From Anaerolineae bacterium (lineage in GTDB: Bacteria; Chloroflexota; Anaerolineae; Aggregatilineales; UBA2796): a stretch of 64,000 nt of DNA. The first letter of the stretch is position 1; each line of letters begins with the position of its first letter. Positions 29,762 through 39,155 of this stretch are shown here, piece by piece. A program made the position numbers and the translations under genes. The DNA is taken from assembly GCA_019637555.1 (NCBI GenBank), contig JAHBVK010000011.1:59877-123876 (forward strand), given 5' to 3'. A model generated the notes under the pieces. It was not told the origin of the DNA. It searched no databases and was given only the letters and a program-made list of their open reading frames with translations.

Positions 29762-31048
29762 ATGAAAGTACATTTGCGGGCGCTAGGTTGCCGCCTGAAT
29801 CAGAGCGAGATCGACAGCATGGCGCGGCAGTTCGCCTCACAGGGACACCACATCACCGAGAATGCGGAAGATGCTGATCTATTCGTGATCAATACTTGCG
29901 CGGTGACGCAGGAAGCCACACGCAGTAGTCGGCAGTTAGTTTATCGGCTGCACCGCACCAACAATGCTGCCGAGATCGCGGTGACGGGCTGCTATGCCCA
30001 CATCGCGCCGGATGAGATTCGGGAGATGAACGGTGTCAGCAGTGTGATCGACAACTTCGATAAAGCGTCGCTTGTCTCCATCGTCAGTGGAGAACCAATC
30101 GCCGCGCCAGAACTGCATGATCGGGAGCCGATCCAGCGGCAGGTGTTGACGGGCGCATTGGGACGCACTCGCGCGTTCATCAAAGTGCAGGACGGTTGTG
30201 ATCGGCTGTGCAGCTTCTGCGTCACGCGGGTCGCACGGGGTAAGGGTCGCAGCCGCGATCTGCGCGAGATTGTGGCAGAAGTGCAGGAAATGAGCGATCT
30301 CGGCTATCGAGAAGCGGTATTGACGGGTGTGCATCTGGGCAGCTATGGGCACGATTTAGATCAGCCGGATGGTTTGTACTGGCTAGTCAAGGCGCTGCTC
30401 GATGATACGGACATCGCACGGATCAGAGTGTCATCGCTTGAGCCGTGGGGTATTCCTGAGAACTTCTTCGCGCTGTGGGACGATCCGCGCATGGGCAAGC
30501 ATCTGCATTTGCCGCTGCAAAGTGGCTGCGATGCCACGCTTCGGCGCATGATCCGCCGCACCAGTCAGCGCGAGTTCCGATCTGTGGTCGAGCAAGCGCG
30601 GTCGCACATCCCCGATCTGAGCATCACGACGGATGTAATCGTGGGCTTTCCGGGCGAAACCGACGCCGAGTTCGACATCAGTTTGTGCTTCATTGAGGAG
30701 ATGCAGTTCGCGGGGATGCACATCTTCCGTTACAGCGCCCGACCTGATACGGCGGCGGCACGACTGCCAAATCATGTGAGTGAAGACATAAAGAAGCGTC
30801 GCAGCGACGATCTACAGGCGATCCACGCCCGCGACGAACGCCGCTTTGTGGATCAGTTCGTCGGCTCGAAGCGATCTGTGTTGTGGGAGGCGATCAGCGG
30901 CGCGACGGACGCGGGTTACATCAACAACGGCTATACCGATAACTTCATCCGTGTGCGTGCCGTTGCCCCGCAAGTGCTAACGGATCAGATCACTGAGGCG
31001 CGGTTGGTGGCATGGGATCAGGTGTCGGGAGTGATGCTAACAGGCTAA
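29762..31048 (+). CDS. mtaB: tRNA (N6-threonylcarbamoyladenosine(37)) methylthiotransferase MtaB
   Basis: 428 residues. Radical-SAM methylthiotransferase forming ms2t6A37 in ANN-decoding tRNAs. The N-terminal UPF0004 cluster uses Cys10 (LRALGCRLNQSE), Cys46 (VINTCAVTQEA) and Cys77 (VTGCYAH). The radical-SAM cluster is CDRLCSFC with Cys146, 150 and 153. GCRLNQSE and the lack of MiaB-type features favour MtaB over MiaB. The C-terminus is a TRAM-like region. Converges with the transglycosylase gene with a 4-bp overlap. Confidence 0.92.
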   Translation: MKVHLRALGCRLNQSEIDSMARQFASQGHHITENAEDADLFVINTCAVTQEATRSSRQLVYRLHRTNNAAEIAVTGCYAHIAPDEIREMNGVSSVIDNFDKASLVSIVSGEPIAAPELHDREPIQRQVLTGALGRTRAFIKVQDGCDRLCSFCVTRVARGKGRSRDLREIVAEVQEMSDLGYREAVLTGVHLGSYGHDLDQPDGLYWLVKALLDDTDIARIRVSSLEPWGIPENFFALWDDPRMGKHLHLPLQSGCDATLRRMIRRTSQREFRSVVEQARSHIPDLSITTDVIVGFPGETDAEFDISLCFIEEMQFAGMHIFRYSARPDTAAARLPNHVSEDIKKRRSDDLQAIHARDERRFVDQFVGSKRSVLWEAISGATDAGYINNGYTDNFIRVRAVAPQVLTDQITEARLVAWDQVSGVMLTG

Positions 31049-32031
31049 CTCCCATCGAACGTCGGCAGTTGCTCCGGCAGGGAGGCAGGCGGTGTGTAGC
31101 CCGATGGGATCGTCGTCGGTGCAGCGATCCTGAGCGTAGCTTCCGCTTGACGGCACAGCGAAGCGCCACCCGCTTGTAACCATGCTTGCAAGGTCTGACT
31201 CTCTTTTGCGCCGGATTTCGCCTCGCCAAAGATGCCGCTTCCCCACACGTAATAGCGCTGAGTTTCGTTGGGCCACTGATCCTGCGTGCGGATAAGCTGC
31301 CCCGGTCCACCATTGTAGCAAACCATCGCCAAGCCGAAATCGTAATCAGCTCGCTCAAGGCAGTCTTTGATCACGCCCATGCCGCGCTTAGCGTTGATCT
31401 CCGGATCGGTCATCCGCGCTTTTTCGTCCTCACTGAAGTGGAAGGGCATCACTTGAAATAAGCCCTGTGCACCTGCATAACTTTCAGCAGCAGGCAGCCC
31501 GCACGACTCGATCTGCATCAGGGTAGCGATCAAGTTGGGATCGACATCGTACTCTTCTGACCAGCGCGTGATATTGCTCGCCCAATACTGCACCGAAGGC
31601 ATGAAAAAGGCAGCGATCCGCGAGGGCGGTGGACGCGTGATAGCATAGAGCAATATCCCGATTAAAAGGAACGCTAGCCCGACCGCAGCTTTACCGCGTA
31701 CGCTGAGCAGCCAGAAGCGCAGCGCGATCTGGTAGACCAGCCAGTAAAACGTCATCAATAACCGTCTGATGATGCGAACGAACGTGAGGAACAGCTGCTG
31801 CCACAGTGGACGCCCTGATACTGGCGGCGCAGCCGCGACCTTCCGCTTGGCAGGCGTGCTTTTAGGACGCTTCACCGCCGATTCTGTGCTGGCGTTACTG
31901 CTTTTTGTTCTTGGTTTTGGCGCTGATTTCGCTGCTGTTGACTTCGTTGTTGCTGATTTGCTGGCTGTTGATTTGGCGGCGGTGCTGGCTGACCGCTTGC
32001 GCTTAGGCGCTGTCGTTTCTGGTTCAGTCAT
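31045..32031 (-). CDS. Membrane-anchored lytic transglycosylase (SLT domain)
   Basis: 328 residues. The N-terminal ~70 residues are a Lys/Ala/Ser/Thr-rich cytosolic tail. A hydrophobic helix (AAVGLAFLLIGILLYAIT, residues about 114-131) anchors the protein. The SLT domain follows: YDVDPNLIATLMQIESCG with the catalytic Glu, GAQGLFQVMPFHF and DFGLAMVCYNGGPG, a GLYPG-type lysozyme fold cleaving peptidoglycan outside the membrane. The start is 2 bp after the upstream lipoprotein stop, so translation is coupled. Confidence 0.9.
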   Translation of the reverse strand: MTEPETTAPKRKRSASTAAKSTASKSATTKSTAAKSAPKPRTKSSNASTESAVKRPKSTPAKRKVAAAPPVSGRPLWQQLFLTFVRIIRRLLMTFYWLVYQIALRFWLLSVRGKAAVGLAFLLIGILLYAITRPPPSRIAAFFMPSVQYWASNITRWSEEYDVDPNLIATLMQIESCGLPAAESYAGAQGLFQVMPFHFSEDEKARMTDPEINAKRGMGVIKDCLERADYDFGLAMVCYNGGPGQLIRTQDQWPNETQRYYVWGSGIFGEAKSGAKESQTLQAWLQAGGASLCRQAEATLRIAAPTTIPSGYTPPASLPEQLPTFDGS

Positions 32032-32033
32032 AC

Positions 32034-33092
32034 TTATGGTGTCGTCGTTTCCGTCTCCGTCGGCGTTGCCGGGATGCTTGCCACTGAGAACCGCCGCCAG
32101 TTCTTGCCCTGTTCAGTCAGTTCCGCAACATCACCCTCTTGTAACAATACGTATTTCAGGGTGGATACGTCGCCCTGAATTTGTGCAGTATATGCCAGTT
32201 CCGATCCCACCGCCCATCCAAGCCGATCACGGATTTCGGATCGGTTGCGCCACAGCAGTCCAAAACCACGCACCGGTTGCAGCAAACCAGCGGGCGGCAC
32301 GAAGCTGGGATCACTTTCTGGTTGCCCATCCTTGAACTCGTCGGTGTAGCCCTGCCACGCCGGACTGCCGCCATCGCTGAACAGCACGTAGATCTGCCCT
32401 TCAGCCTCCAGCCAAACCATGATCCCGTGCTCGAAATTTTGCTGTGCGGCGGGGCTAGTCACGGCGGCGGTCTGCTGCGGACAATCAGGCGAGGCATTCT
32501 CGAAGAAGAATCCGCCAGTGCAGCTTAGAGCGATGCTGACCGTCTGATCGACAGAGGTGATTTCATCCCCGATCACCAGTTGGAACTGCGCGATATTGGT
32601 ATCGTCTTCGCGCGTGCGCACCAGCAGCGAGCCTTCGCGCTTCACTTCCCAGACCTGTTCGCGTTCGCCCTCGGCGGTCAGGCGATAAATGCGCGCTTGC
32701 TCCACACCCTGCACCGACCAGAACAGTAGGAAGCTCTCACCCGGTTTGACAGCGGTGACGTCCGCTACGAAATAATCGATCCGCAGCGCACCAAAAGGGA
32801 TCGCTGTGGGTGTGCGCGTGAACAGGAGTTCAGGACGGGGAGTCAGGAATACGGGCGTGGTGGTAATGTAAACAACTTGTGCAGTGACCGCGGGCGACGG
32901 TTGAGCGGTTGGTTCCAGTGGTGTGCTGGTTGGTGAGGGAATCGGTGTATCAGTGGCGGTAGGCAGCGGCGTAGGGAATACTTGCTGCACCGCAGGCGTG
33001 CAGGCGCTGCTCAAGATCGACAGCCCCAGAAGGAGCAGCAGCGCCAGCACGACGCCGGGGACTGACCGCCCCGGCGATATTGGAATGTTCAT
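32034..33092 (-). CDS. Lipoprotein with C-terminal module shared with the protein at 10814
   Basis: 352 residues. Lipobox LSSAC after a hydrophobic signal segment, then a Pro/Thr linker (FPTPLPTATDTPIPSPTSTP). Next comes an immunoglobulin-like beta segment (IDYFVADVTAVKPGESFLLFWSV...VEQARIYRL). The last module starts FEHGIMVWLEAEGQIYVLF and includes DPSFVPPAG, RGFGLLWRN and RDRLGWAVG, homologous by eye to the lipoprotein at 10814-11620. It lies between Trm112-like and transglycosylase genes in one operon, suggesting a cell-envelope role. Confidence 0.85.
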   Translation of the reverse strand: MNIPISPGRSVPGVVLALLLLLGLSILSSACTPAVQQVFPTPLPTATDTPIPSPTSTPLEPTAQPSPAVTAQVVYITTTPVFLTPRPELLFTRTPTAIPFGALRIDYFVADVTAVKPGESFLLFWSVQGVEQARIYRLTAEGEREQVWEVKREGSLLVRTREDDTNIAQFQLVIGDEITSVDQTVSIALSCTGGFFFENASPDCPQQTAAVTSPAAQQNFEHGIMVWLEAEGQIYVLFSDGGSPAWQGYTDEFKDGQPESDPSFVPPAGLLQPVRGFGLLWRNRSEIRDRLGWAVGSELAYTAQIQGDVSTLKYVLLQEGDVAELTEQGKNWRRFSVASIPATPTETETTTP

Positions 33093-33097
33093 CCACC

Positions 33098-33352
33098 TTA
33101 GTCCGCTTTCGGCGGGACGGGCAGCAGATCTTCAGAAACATCCCGATACTTTTCGCCGATCTCCACCAACATGCGGGGGATGCCATCCACAATCGGGTAC
33201 TTGTAGCCGGAATCATCGCAGACCAGCCACTGACCATCATGTACGAGGCGCAGGCGTCCGGGATCGCTGCCCTTATCTTTGTAGTGTACAGCTACCGGAC
33301 AGCGCAAAATTTCCAGATATTCCAAGTTAACGGAAGGCGTATTTTCTGCCAT
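33098..33352 (-). CDS. Trm112-like small protein with degenerate zinc site
   Basis: 84 residues. LEILRCPVAVHY and LVCDDSGYKYPIVDGIPRMLVE match the Trm112 family, whose members activate methyltransferases or occur beside envelope genes. Family members usually have two CxxC pairs. Here only Cys18 and Cys45 remain, so zinc binding may be lost. First gene of the operon with the lipoprotein (5 bp gap) and the transglycosylase. Confidence 0.82.
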   Translation of the reverse strand: MAENTPSVNLEYLEILRCPVAVHYKDKGSDPGRLRLVHDGQWLVCDDSGYKYPIVDGIPRMLVEIGEKYRDVSEDLLPVPPKAD

Positions 33353-33407
33353 GCAAAAGTTGCCTCAGAAAGTAACGGATATGTAACGATTGGACAAGAT
33401 GAGAGCG

Positions 33408-33436
33408 AGTATAGCGGTGCGAATAGGGGGCGTCAA
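33408..33436 (-). promoter_or_regulatory. Sigma70-type promoter of the Trm112-like/lipoprotein/transglycosylase operon
   Basis: Minus strand TTGACG (33436-33431), 17-bp spacer, TATACT (33413-33408), about 55 nt before the first start codon. Confidence 0.7.
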
Positions 33437-33447
33437 GCAATCGACGC

Positions 33448-33476
33448 TTGTGTATCGTGGCGGCTCTCTGTATACT
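33448..33476 (+). promoter_or_regulatory. Sigma70-type promoter of the DedA gene
   Basis: TTGTGT (33448-33453), 17-bp spacer, TATACT (33471-33476), 40 nt before the DedA start, back to back with the minus-strand promoter. Confidence 0.65.
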
Positions 33477-33515
33477 GAGAATGTTTGGGTCGCGAAAGCT
33501 TAGTTGGACTTCAAT

Positions 33516-34205
33516 ATGGATATCATCTCACTGATCAAGACTGTCGGTTACATCGGCATCTTTGCCATCATCTTTGCCGAATCCGGTTTGTTCGTTGGCT
33601 TTTTCCTCCCCGGTGATAGCTTGCTATTCACAGCGGGGTTTCTGGCTTCCGGTGGCTTGAAAGATTTCCAACTATCGCTTGCGGTGCTGCTGGTCGGCTG
33701 CTTCATTGCAGCGGTAGCAGGCGATAGCGTCGGCTACTGGTTTGGACGCCGCGTTGGTCGCCGTCTGTTCGAGCGCGAAGACTCGACTTTCTTCAAGAAA
33801 AAGTATGTGCTCAAGGCACAAGAGTTCTACGAAAAGCACGGTTCCAAGACCATTGTGCTGGCGCGATTCATCCCGATTGTGCGCACTTTCGCGCCCATCG
33901 TGGCGGGTACGGCGGAAATGCACTACCGCACCTTCATCACCTACAATCTGGTCGGTGGCGCGTTGTGGTCAATCGGCGTTACGCTGGCGGGCTACTTCCT
34001 CGGTCACTTGATCCCTGACATCGACAAGTATCTACTGCCTGTGATCATCTTGATCGTGCTAATCTCCGTTGCGCCCGCTATCCTGCACATCATGCGCGAT
34101 GAGGAAATGCGTACCGGGTTGATCAACATGTTCCGCCGCGTGGTTTTGCGGCAGCAAGTGGCGCAGCCCGCGCAGACGGTTGCCAATGAGGTGTCGCCTG
34201 AATAG
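33516..34205 (+). CDS. DedA family membrane protein
   Basis: 229 residues. Multipass membrane protein of the DedA/SNARE-associated family, linked in other bacteria to lipid flipping and membrane homeostasis. Seen: ESGLFVGFFLPGDSLLFTAGFLA, GDSVGYWFGRRVGRRLF and the signature LARFIPIVRTFAPIVAGTAEMHYRTFITYNLVGGALW. The ATG at 33516 is used; an in-frame TTG lies 12 nt earlier. Confidence 0.92.
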   Translation: MDIISLIKTVGYIGIFAIIFAESGLFVGFFLPGDSLLFTAGFLASGGLKDFQLSLAVLLVGCFIAAVAGDSVGYWFGRRVGRRLFEREDSTFFKKKYVLKAQEFYEKHGSKTIVLARFIPIVRTFAPIVAGTAEMHYRTFITYNLVGGALWSIGVTLAGYFLGHLIPDIDKYLLPVIILIVLISVAPAILHIMRDEEMRTGLINMFRRVVLRQQVAQPAQTVANEVSPE

Positions 34206-34258
34206 CCAGATACCGGCTACGAGATAACGGACACCTGAAATAACAGACTAGCTGATTT

Positions 34259-34300
34259 AGAGGGGATTCGCCTGACTAACAGACCTCCCCTCTTCTGTTT
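34259..34300 (+). terminator. Probable terminator after the DedA gene
   Basis: AGAGGGG / CCCCTCT 7-bp stem with a 21-nt loop, followed by TCTGTTTT. The long loop makes it weaker than the others. Confidence 0.5.
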
Positions 34301-34377
34301 TACAGCTTAGTGAGGGATCGGCGGAGTCGCCGTGTAGAGTGTCAGTCATCGCCAAGTATGGGAGGTACATAGGATTA

Positions 34378-35019
34378 ATGTCTGTTCAGTTTGAAGATAC
34401 CACGAGCAATCTTTCGGATACCCTTCAACACGTCGCCACTACACTCCAACCTGAACATAAAGTTTCTTTGCGTACCCTGTTACACCTGATGGGTGAACAA
34501 GGGATGCTCTTATTTTGCTTATTTCTCACCGTGCCTTTCCTTTTGCCCGTCTCAATTCCGGGCGTCAGCACTGTGTTCGGTGTCGCCATCGTGTTGATCG
34601 GTGTTGGCGTCATGCTCAACCGCATTCCATGGCTGCCCAAAGTCGTTTTGGAGCGCACTGTTGAAGCTGCCCACCTGATCCCTGCGCTGCAGAAAGCCTC
34701 GCATGCTCTCAGCCGCGTCGAGCGCCTCATCCGCCCGCGCTGGTTGATGCTAACGCACGGCGCGACGGTCAACCGTTTCAATGGCTTCATGCTGATCTTC
34801 GCCGGACTCCTGCTGATGGCTCCCTTCGGCTTGGTGCCGTTTTCCAATACATTGCCCGCGCTGGCGATTCTCGGACTAGCTATCGGCATCTTGCAGCGCG
34901 ATGGTCTATTGGTGATCCTCGGTCATCTGATGGTGCTGGCGACAGTGATCTATTTCGGTGTGCTGGCAGCCGGACTTGTTCTGGCAGGTCAGGGGCTGCA
35001 TTCGCTGATCGGTTCGTAA
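34378..35019 (+). CDS. ExoD family membrane protein
   Basis: 213 residues. The family is named for exopolysaccharide-synthesis mutants; biochemical function is unknown. Seen: LRTLLHLMGEQGMLLFCLFLTVPFLLPVSIPGVSTVFG, LNRIPWLPK and RFNGFMLIFAGLLLMAPFGLVPFSNTLPALAILGLAIGILQRDG, characteristic of ExoD. The ATG at 34378 has AGGA 4 nt upstream; an upstream GTG at 34339 is less likely. Ends at a strong terminator. Confidence 0.88.
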   Translation: MSVQFEDTTSNLSDTLQHVATTLQPEHKVSLRTLLHLMGEQGMLLFCLFLTVPFLLPVSIPGVSTVFGVAIVLIGVGVMLNRIPWLPKVVLERTVEAAHLIPALQKASHALSRVERLIRPRWLMLTHGATVNRFNGFMLIFAGLLLMAPFGLVPFSNTLPALAILGLAIGILQRDGLLVILGHLMVLATVIYFGVLAAGLVLAGQGLHSLIGS

Positions 35020-35040
35020 GTAGCGCACTGCGAAAAACAC

Positions 35041-35070
35041 AGCCGGAAGTAATAACTTTCGGCTTTTTTT
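35041..35070 (+). terminator. Intrinsic terminator after the ExoD gene
   Basis: AGCCGGAAG / CTTTCGGCT stem (one G-T pair), loop TAATAA, then a run of seven T. Confidence 0.92.
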
Positions 35071-35257
35071 GTTCTAATCACCACTGCTCCTGTCATACCC
35101 GTTGCTCTCGCTGTGGGCTAAAATAGACGAACAGAAATTTCCCTTGTTGAGTTGTGACTTAACCCGCTACAGCAAGCTGTGTCTTTATCGCGTGGTGCTG
35201 TAGCATCACACAACGCAATCACGACATTCCGATCTAGCGAACTGGTTGAATTCACCT

Positions 35258-36712
35258 ATGTCCATCACTATTCTAGGGCTTGGTCCCGGCGATCCCGAAC
35301 TGCTGACGCGCAAAGCGTGGCGCATCCTTAGCGAAGGGACGGAAATCTTTCTCCGCACCGCGCGACATCCGGGGGTCGAGGCGCTGCCGTCATCCGTTTA
35401 CCACAGCTTTGACGATCTCTACGACAAGGCACAGGACTTCGACTCGCTGTACCAGCAGATCGCGGAGCAAGTGGTTGCACTTGGTAAGCGCGATCAAGGG
35501 GTGATCTACGCCGTGCCCGGACATCCGCTCGTCGGTGAGTCTACTGTCACGCGCATCCTCGCGCTGGCACAAACTCAACAGATGGCGGTGGAGATCGTGG
35601 ATGGACTCAGCTTCATCGAACCGACGTTAGACGCGCTTCAACTAGATGCCCTCGGCGGGGTGCAGATTCACGACGCGGTGGACATCGCCAACATGCACCA
35701 TCCCCCGCTGAATCCAGATCTTCCGGCGCTGCTGGCGCAGGTGTACAGCCTCAGCGTTGCTTCTGATGTCAAGCTAACCTTGAGCAATCAGTATCCTGAT
35801 GAACATCCCGTCACGTTAGTGCACGCAGCTGGTACGCCCGCACAGGTGATCGAGCAAGTGCCGCTGTACGCCATCGATCATAGCGAACATATCAGCCATC
35901 TAACTTCGCTCTATGTGCCGCCGCTGACGCAGGCGGGAAGTTTTGAGCGTTTTCAGGAAGTGATGGCGCATTTGCGCGCGCCGGAAGGCTGCCCTTGGGA
36001 TCGCAAGCAGGATCATCTGACGCTGCGTCGCTACTTGATCGAAGAAACCTACGAAGTACTGGATGCCCTCGATAATGAAGACATGGACTCGCTGCAAGAA
36101 GAACTAGGCGATCTGCTGCTGCAAATAGTCTTTCACGCGCAGATTGCCACCGAAGCGGGCGATTTCCGCATGGCGGATGTGCTCAACTACGTGATCACCA
36201 AGATGATCAAGCGGCATCCTCACGTCTGGGGCGATGTGCAGGTCAACGATGCCGACGATGTGCTGCGCAATTGGGAGAAACTAAAGCAGCAAGAGAAGGC
36301 AGAGCATGCAGAACCAGAAGCAATAAAATCCGTGTTTGACGGCGTACCTAACTCACTACCTGCGCTGGCGCAAGCGTCTGCCTACCACGAACGCGCCGCC
36401 CGCACCGGATTCGATTGGACGGATGTGCAGCAGGTGATCGAGAAGCTGCACGAGGAAATCGACGAAGTGCTGCGTGCCACGAACGATGCTGAGCGCAAAG
36501 ACGAGATCGGAGACATGCTCACCGTAGTGGTCAATATCGCCCGCTGGCTGAAGGTCGATCCCGAAACGGCACTGCGTGACTCCAATCGCAAGTTCAAGCG
36601 CCGTTTCCAGTTCATCGAGCAGCATGCCGGACGCCCTGTTAACGAATTGACCTTTGATCAGATGGAAGAATTGTGGGCGCAGGCGAAGGCAGAAGAACGC
36701 AAGGGGCAATAA
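35258..36712 (+). CDS. Tetrapyrrole methylase-MazG fusion (YabN-type nucleoside triphosphate pyrophosphohydrolase)
   Basis: About 484 residues. Residues 1-215 are a tetrapyrrole/corrin methylase-like domain (ITILGLGPGDPELLTRKAWRIL; VIYAVPGHPLVGESTV). The rest holds two MazG domains: APEGCPWDRKQDHLTLRRYL, EETYEVLDAL and EELGDLLLQIVFHAQ for the first, then EKLHEEIDEVLRA and DEIGDMLTVVVNIARWL for the second. The acidic pairs are the Mg ligands. It hydrolyses NTPs to NMP and PPi, a house-cleaning role. The ATG at 35258 is preferred over the TTG at 35246. Confidence 0.93.
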   Translation: MSITILGLGPGDPELLTRKAWRILSEGTEIFLRTARHPGVEALPSSVYHSFDDLYDKAQDFDSLYQQIAEQVVALGKRDQGVIYAVPGHPLVGESTVTRILALAQTQQMAVEIVDGLSFIEPTLDALQLDALGGVQIHDAVDIANMHHPPLNPDLPALLAQVYSLSVASDVKLTLSNQYPDEHPVTLVHAAGTPAQVIEQVPLYAIDHSEHISHLTSLYVPPLTQAGSFERFQEVMAHLRAPEGCPWDRKQDHLTLRRYLIEETYEVLDALDNEDMDSLQEELGDLLLQIVFHAQIATEAGDFRMADVLNYVITKMIKRHPHVWGDVQVNDADDVLRNWEKLKQQEKAEHAEPEAIKSVFDGVPNSLPALAQASAYHERAARTGFDWTDVQQVIEKLHEEIDEVLRATNDAERKDEIGDMLTVVVNIARWLKVDPETALRDSNRKFKRRFQFIEQHAGRPVNELTFDQMEELWAQAKAEERKGQ

Positions 36713-36780
36713 ACCAGTGCTTGAATCTAGCAACTTGCAACCGGCGCTGAAGTACCGGGTTTTGCTACGACGATCTCACG

Positions 36781-38241
36781 TTACCCTTTTCCTCTCGCCT
36801 GCCCGTACATCTGTAACGCCAGTTCCCGCTGCACAGCGTGATCGACAATCGGCGCGGGATAATCCTGACCGATCACACAACCATAAGTTTGCTGCTCCAC
36901 TGCGCTCAACTTTTCCGGTGCGTGGACAAATTTATCAGGAACGTCGCGCAGTTCTGGCAGCCAACGTCGGATATATTCACCTTTCGGATCGAATTTTTGT
37001 CCCTGCGTGGTGGGGTTGAAAATGCGAAAATACGGGGCGGCATCTGTGCCCGTACCTGCTACCCACTGCCAGTTACCCACGTTATTGGCGACGTCGCCAT
37101 CAAGCAGTCGCTGCATAAAATAGCGTTCGCCTTCGCGCCAATCGATCAGCAGGTCTTTGCACAGGAAAGATGCCACGATCATACGCGTGCGGTTATGCAT
37201 CCACCCCGTCGCGTTCAACTGCCGCATCGCTGCATCCACAATTGGATAGCCCGTTCGCCCCTGTTGCCACGCTTCCAACTGCGCCGGATCGGACTGCCAC
37301 TCGATGCCGTCGTATAGTTCTCGAAATGATTGGTTGACGATGCGTGGTGTGGTCATCAGGATTTGATAGTTGAACTCACGCCAGATCAACTCCCCGATCC
37401 ATACGTTGATGCTGTTGCGCTGTTCCTGTTTGTTCGTGGCTGCCAGAGCCTCCATTGCCGACTGATAGCACGTTCGTGGACTGATCATGCCCCAGCGCAG
37501 ATAGGGACTCAGGATCGAGGTGCCATCATGTGCCGGAAGATCGCGCGTTTCGCTGTAAGCGCCAATCAAGCCTTCGACAAAGTAATCCAACCGCCGCAGT
37601 GCCTTCTTTTCGCCCGCCTCACAGATCGGTGCGGGAGCGGCGCGAACGCCGAGTTCATGGGTTGTCGGGATCGGCAGGTTGCTCAGATCGGCGGTGGTCA
37701 GTTGGCGCAGCATCTCCGGCGTCGGCGTCGGCAGCGGATCGGGTTTGGGCAGTAGAGACCATGCGCGGCGGTAAGGTGTGTATACTTCGTACTGCTTGCC
37801 GGCAGCGGAATGTACTTCATCGGCTTCATGAATCACTGCGTCTTTGAATGTCTTCGCCGTGATACCATTTTCCGCCAGCGCAGTGATCACCGACTGATCA
37901 CGCTTCTCGGCATACGGGCTGTAATCACGGTTGAAGTACAGAGCATCTGCATCTGCTTCCCGTGCCACCCGGAGCAGCTCCGTCAACGCATCGCCACGTC
38001 GGATCAACAGATCCGCGCCATGTTCGCGCAGGGCGGCTTTCATCTCGCGCAGGGCATCTAGCAGCCACGCTAACCGATACCCTTGCGTCCTCTCTGATCG
38101 TAGTAATTGGTTATCCAGCACGAACAACGGGATGACCGCCTCACCGTCGTGCAGTGCCGCTGTCAGCGCTGAGTTATCGTGCAGGCGAAAATCACGCCGC
38201 AGCCACCAGATGATCCGCCGCATAGCCATCACCCATTTCAT
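36781..38241 (-). CDS. phrB: Deoxyribodipyrimidine photolyase
   Basis: About 486 residues. Light-driven repair of cyclobutane dimers. The N-terminal antenna domain starts RRIIWWLRRDFRLHDNSAL. The FAD domain holds GRTGYPIVDAAMRQLNATGWMHNR, RMIVASFLCKDLLIDW and WQWVAGTGTDAAPYFRIFNP, class I signatures. The start at 38241 (MKWVMAMRRIIWW) has AGGGA 6 nt upstream; the frame extends to 38436 but would overlap the upstream gene. Convergent with the MazG gene. Confidence 0.94.
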   Translation of the reverse strand: MKWVMAMRRIIWWLRRDFRLHDNSALTAALHDGEAVIPLFVLDNQLLRSERTQGYRLAWLLDALREMKAALREHGADLLIRRGDALTELLRVAREADADALYFNRDYSPYAEKRDQSVITALAENGITAKTFKDAVIHEADEVHSAAGKQYEVYTPYRRAWSLLPKPDPLPTPTPEMLRQLTTADLSNLPIPTTHELGVRAAPAPICEAGEKKALRRLDYFVEGLIGAYSETRDLPAHDGTSILSPYLRWGMISPRTCYQSAMEALAATNKQEQRNSINVWIGELIWREFNYQILMTTPRIVNQSFRELYDGIEWQSDPAQLEAWQQGRTGYPIVDAAMRQLNATGWMHNRTRMIVASFLCKDLLIDWREGERYFMQRLLDGDVANNVGNWQWVAGTGTDAAPYFRIFNPTTQGQKFDPKGEYIRRWLPELRDVPDKFVHAPEKLSAVEQQTYGCVIGQDYPAPIVDHAVQRELALQMYGQARGKG

Positions 38242-38318
38242 TGATTCCCTGAGTTGCCTTGAGAGTTTTAGCAGCAACTGCCGTCTCTGCCATCTCTGGT
38301 CGCTTAACCGCGCGCAGA

Positions 38319-39053
38319 TTAAGGTCGCGGCATCTGGCAAGGCGCGAACGAGGGTCCTGCTGATGCCATCCGCCGCACCATCAGGTACAGCGTGGTAGCG
38401 CGAATGTAGCCGCGCAAGCTGGTCATCCCCTGCCAATCCTGAAAGACGTACTCGAAGGCATCCGGCGGGCAGGACGAGTAACGGAACACTGTCAGTCGGC
38501 TGATCTGCGTGCGTGGAACCATGTGCCGATTCTTCATCGTGCCGCGCAGCAGCGACAGCGCGATGTGCTCATCAGTATAGACCAGCAGCGGATCGCCGCC
38601 TGTAGTCAACAGCAGAAAATCGGGATTGCCGACTACGCTGATTGCTTCCGCAAGCGTGCTGGTTGGCGGCAGCGGATCTAGCGTTTCGCCTACAATGCTG
38701 CCATAGCGTACGAACGAGGTCAGCGTAATCTCATCGACTAGACCATCAGGCGAGGGGTTGAAGGTGACCATCAGGATGCGATCTCCGTGTGCTTCGAGGC
38801 GAAACGGCTCCTCACTGACCAAGTGGAAGGCGCGGGTGACCGGATGATCGTGCAGCAGTCGCACCGCCTCTGTTACCGTCGTCACGCCGGGGATCACGCC
38901 GAATAAGCACGACTGCGGGCAGGGCATACCATCTGGCGAGGTGAACAGCTTCTCTAGTGTAGTTGGTACGCTGTGAACAAGCGTCCGCACCAGAGAGACA
39001 CCAAGCATGTGGATCAGCAAGAGTATGAGTGTTAAGCGTAACCATCTAGCCAT
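38319..39053 (-). CDS. Secreted or membrane-anchored protein of unknown function
   Basis: About 244 residues. An N-terminal hydrophobic segment (WLRLTLILLLIHMLGVSLV) is followed by PCPQSCLFGVIPGVTTVTEAVRLLHDHP. The strand-rich rest includes VDEITLTSFVRYGSIVG, STLAEAISVVGNPDFLLL and an RYSSCPPDAFEYVFQDWQG end. Cysteines occur near both ends of the mature part. I do not recognise a named family. Located 77 bp upstream of photolyase on the same strand. Confidence 0.7.
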   Translation of the reverse strand: MARWLRLTLILLLIHMLGVSLVRTLVHSVPTTLEKLFTSPDGMPCPQSCLFGVIPGVTTVTEAVRLLHDHPVTRAFHLVSEEPFRLEAHGDRILMVTFNPSPDGLVDEITLTSFVRYGSIVGETLDPLPPTSTLAEAISVVGNPDFLLLTTGGDPLLVYTDEHIALSLLRGTMKNRHMVPRTQISRLTVFRYSSCPPDAFEYVFQDWQGMTSLRGYIRATTLYLMVRRMASAGPSFAPCQMPRP

Positions 39054-39155
39054 GGCGTCAGTGTAGCGCAACCACGTTAAGCGATGCTATTTGCATCTTG
39101 CCGCGAATTGATCTCTGATCGAGGCATCAACTCACTCCACGCCGCAGGAGCCAGC

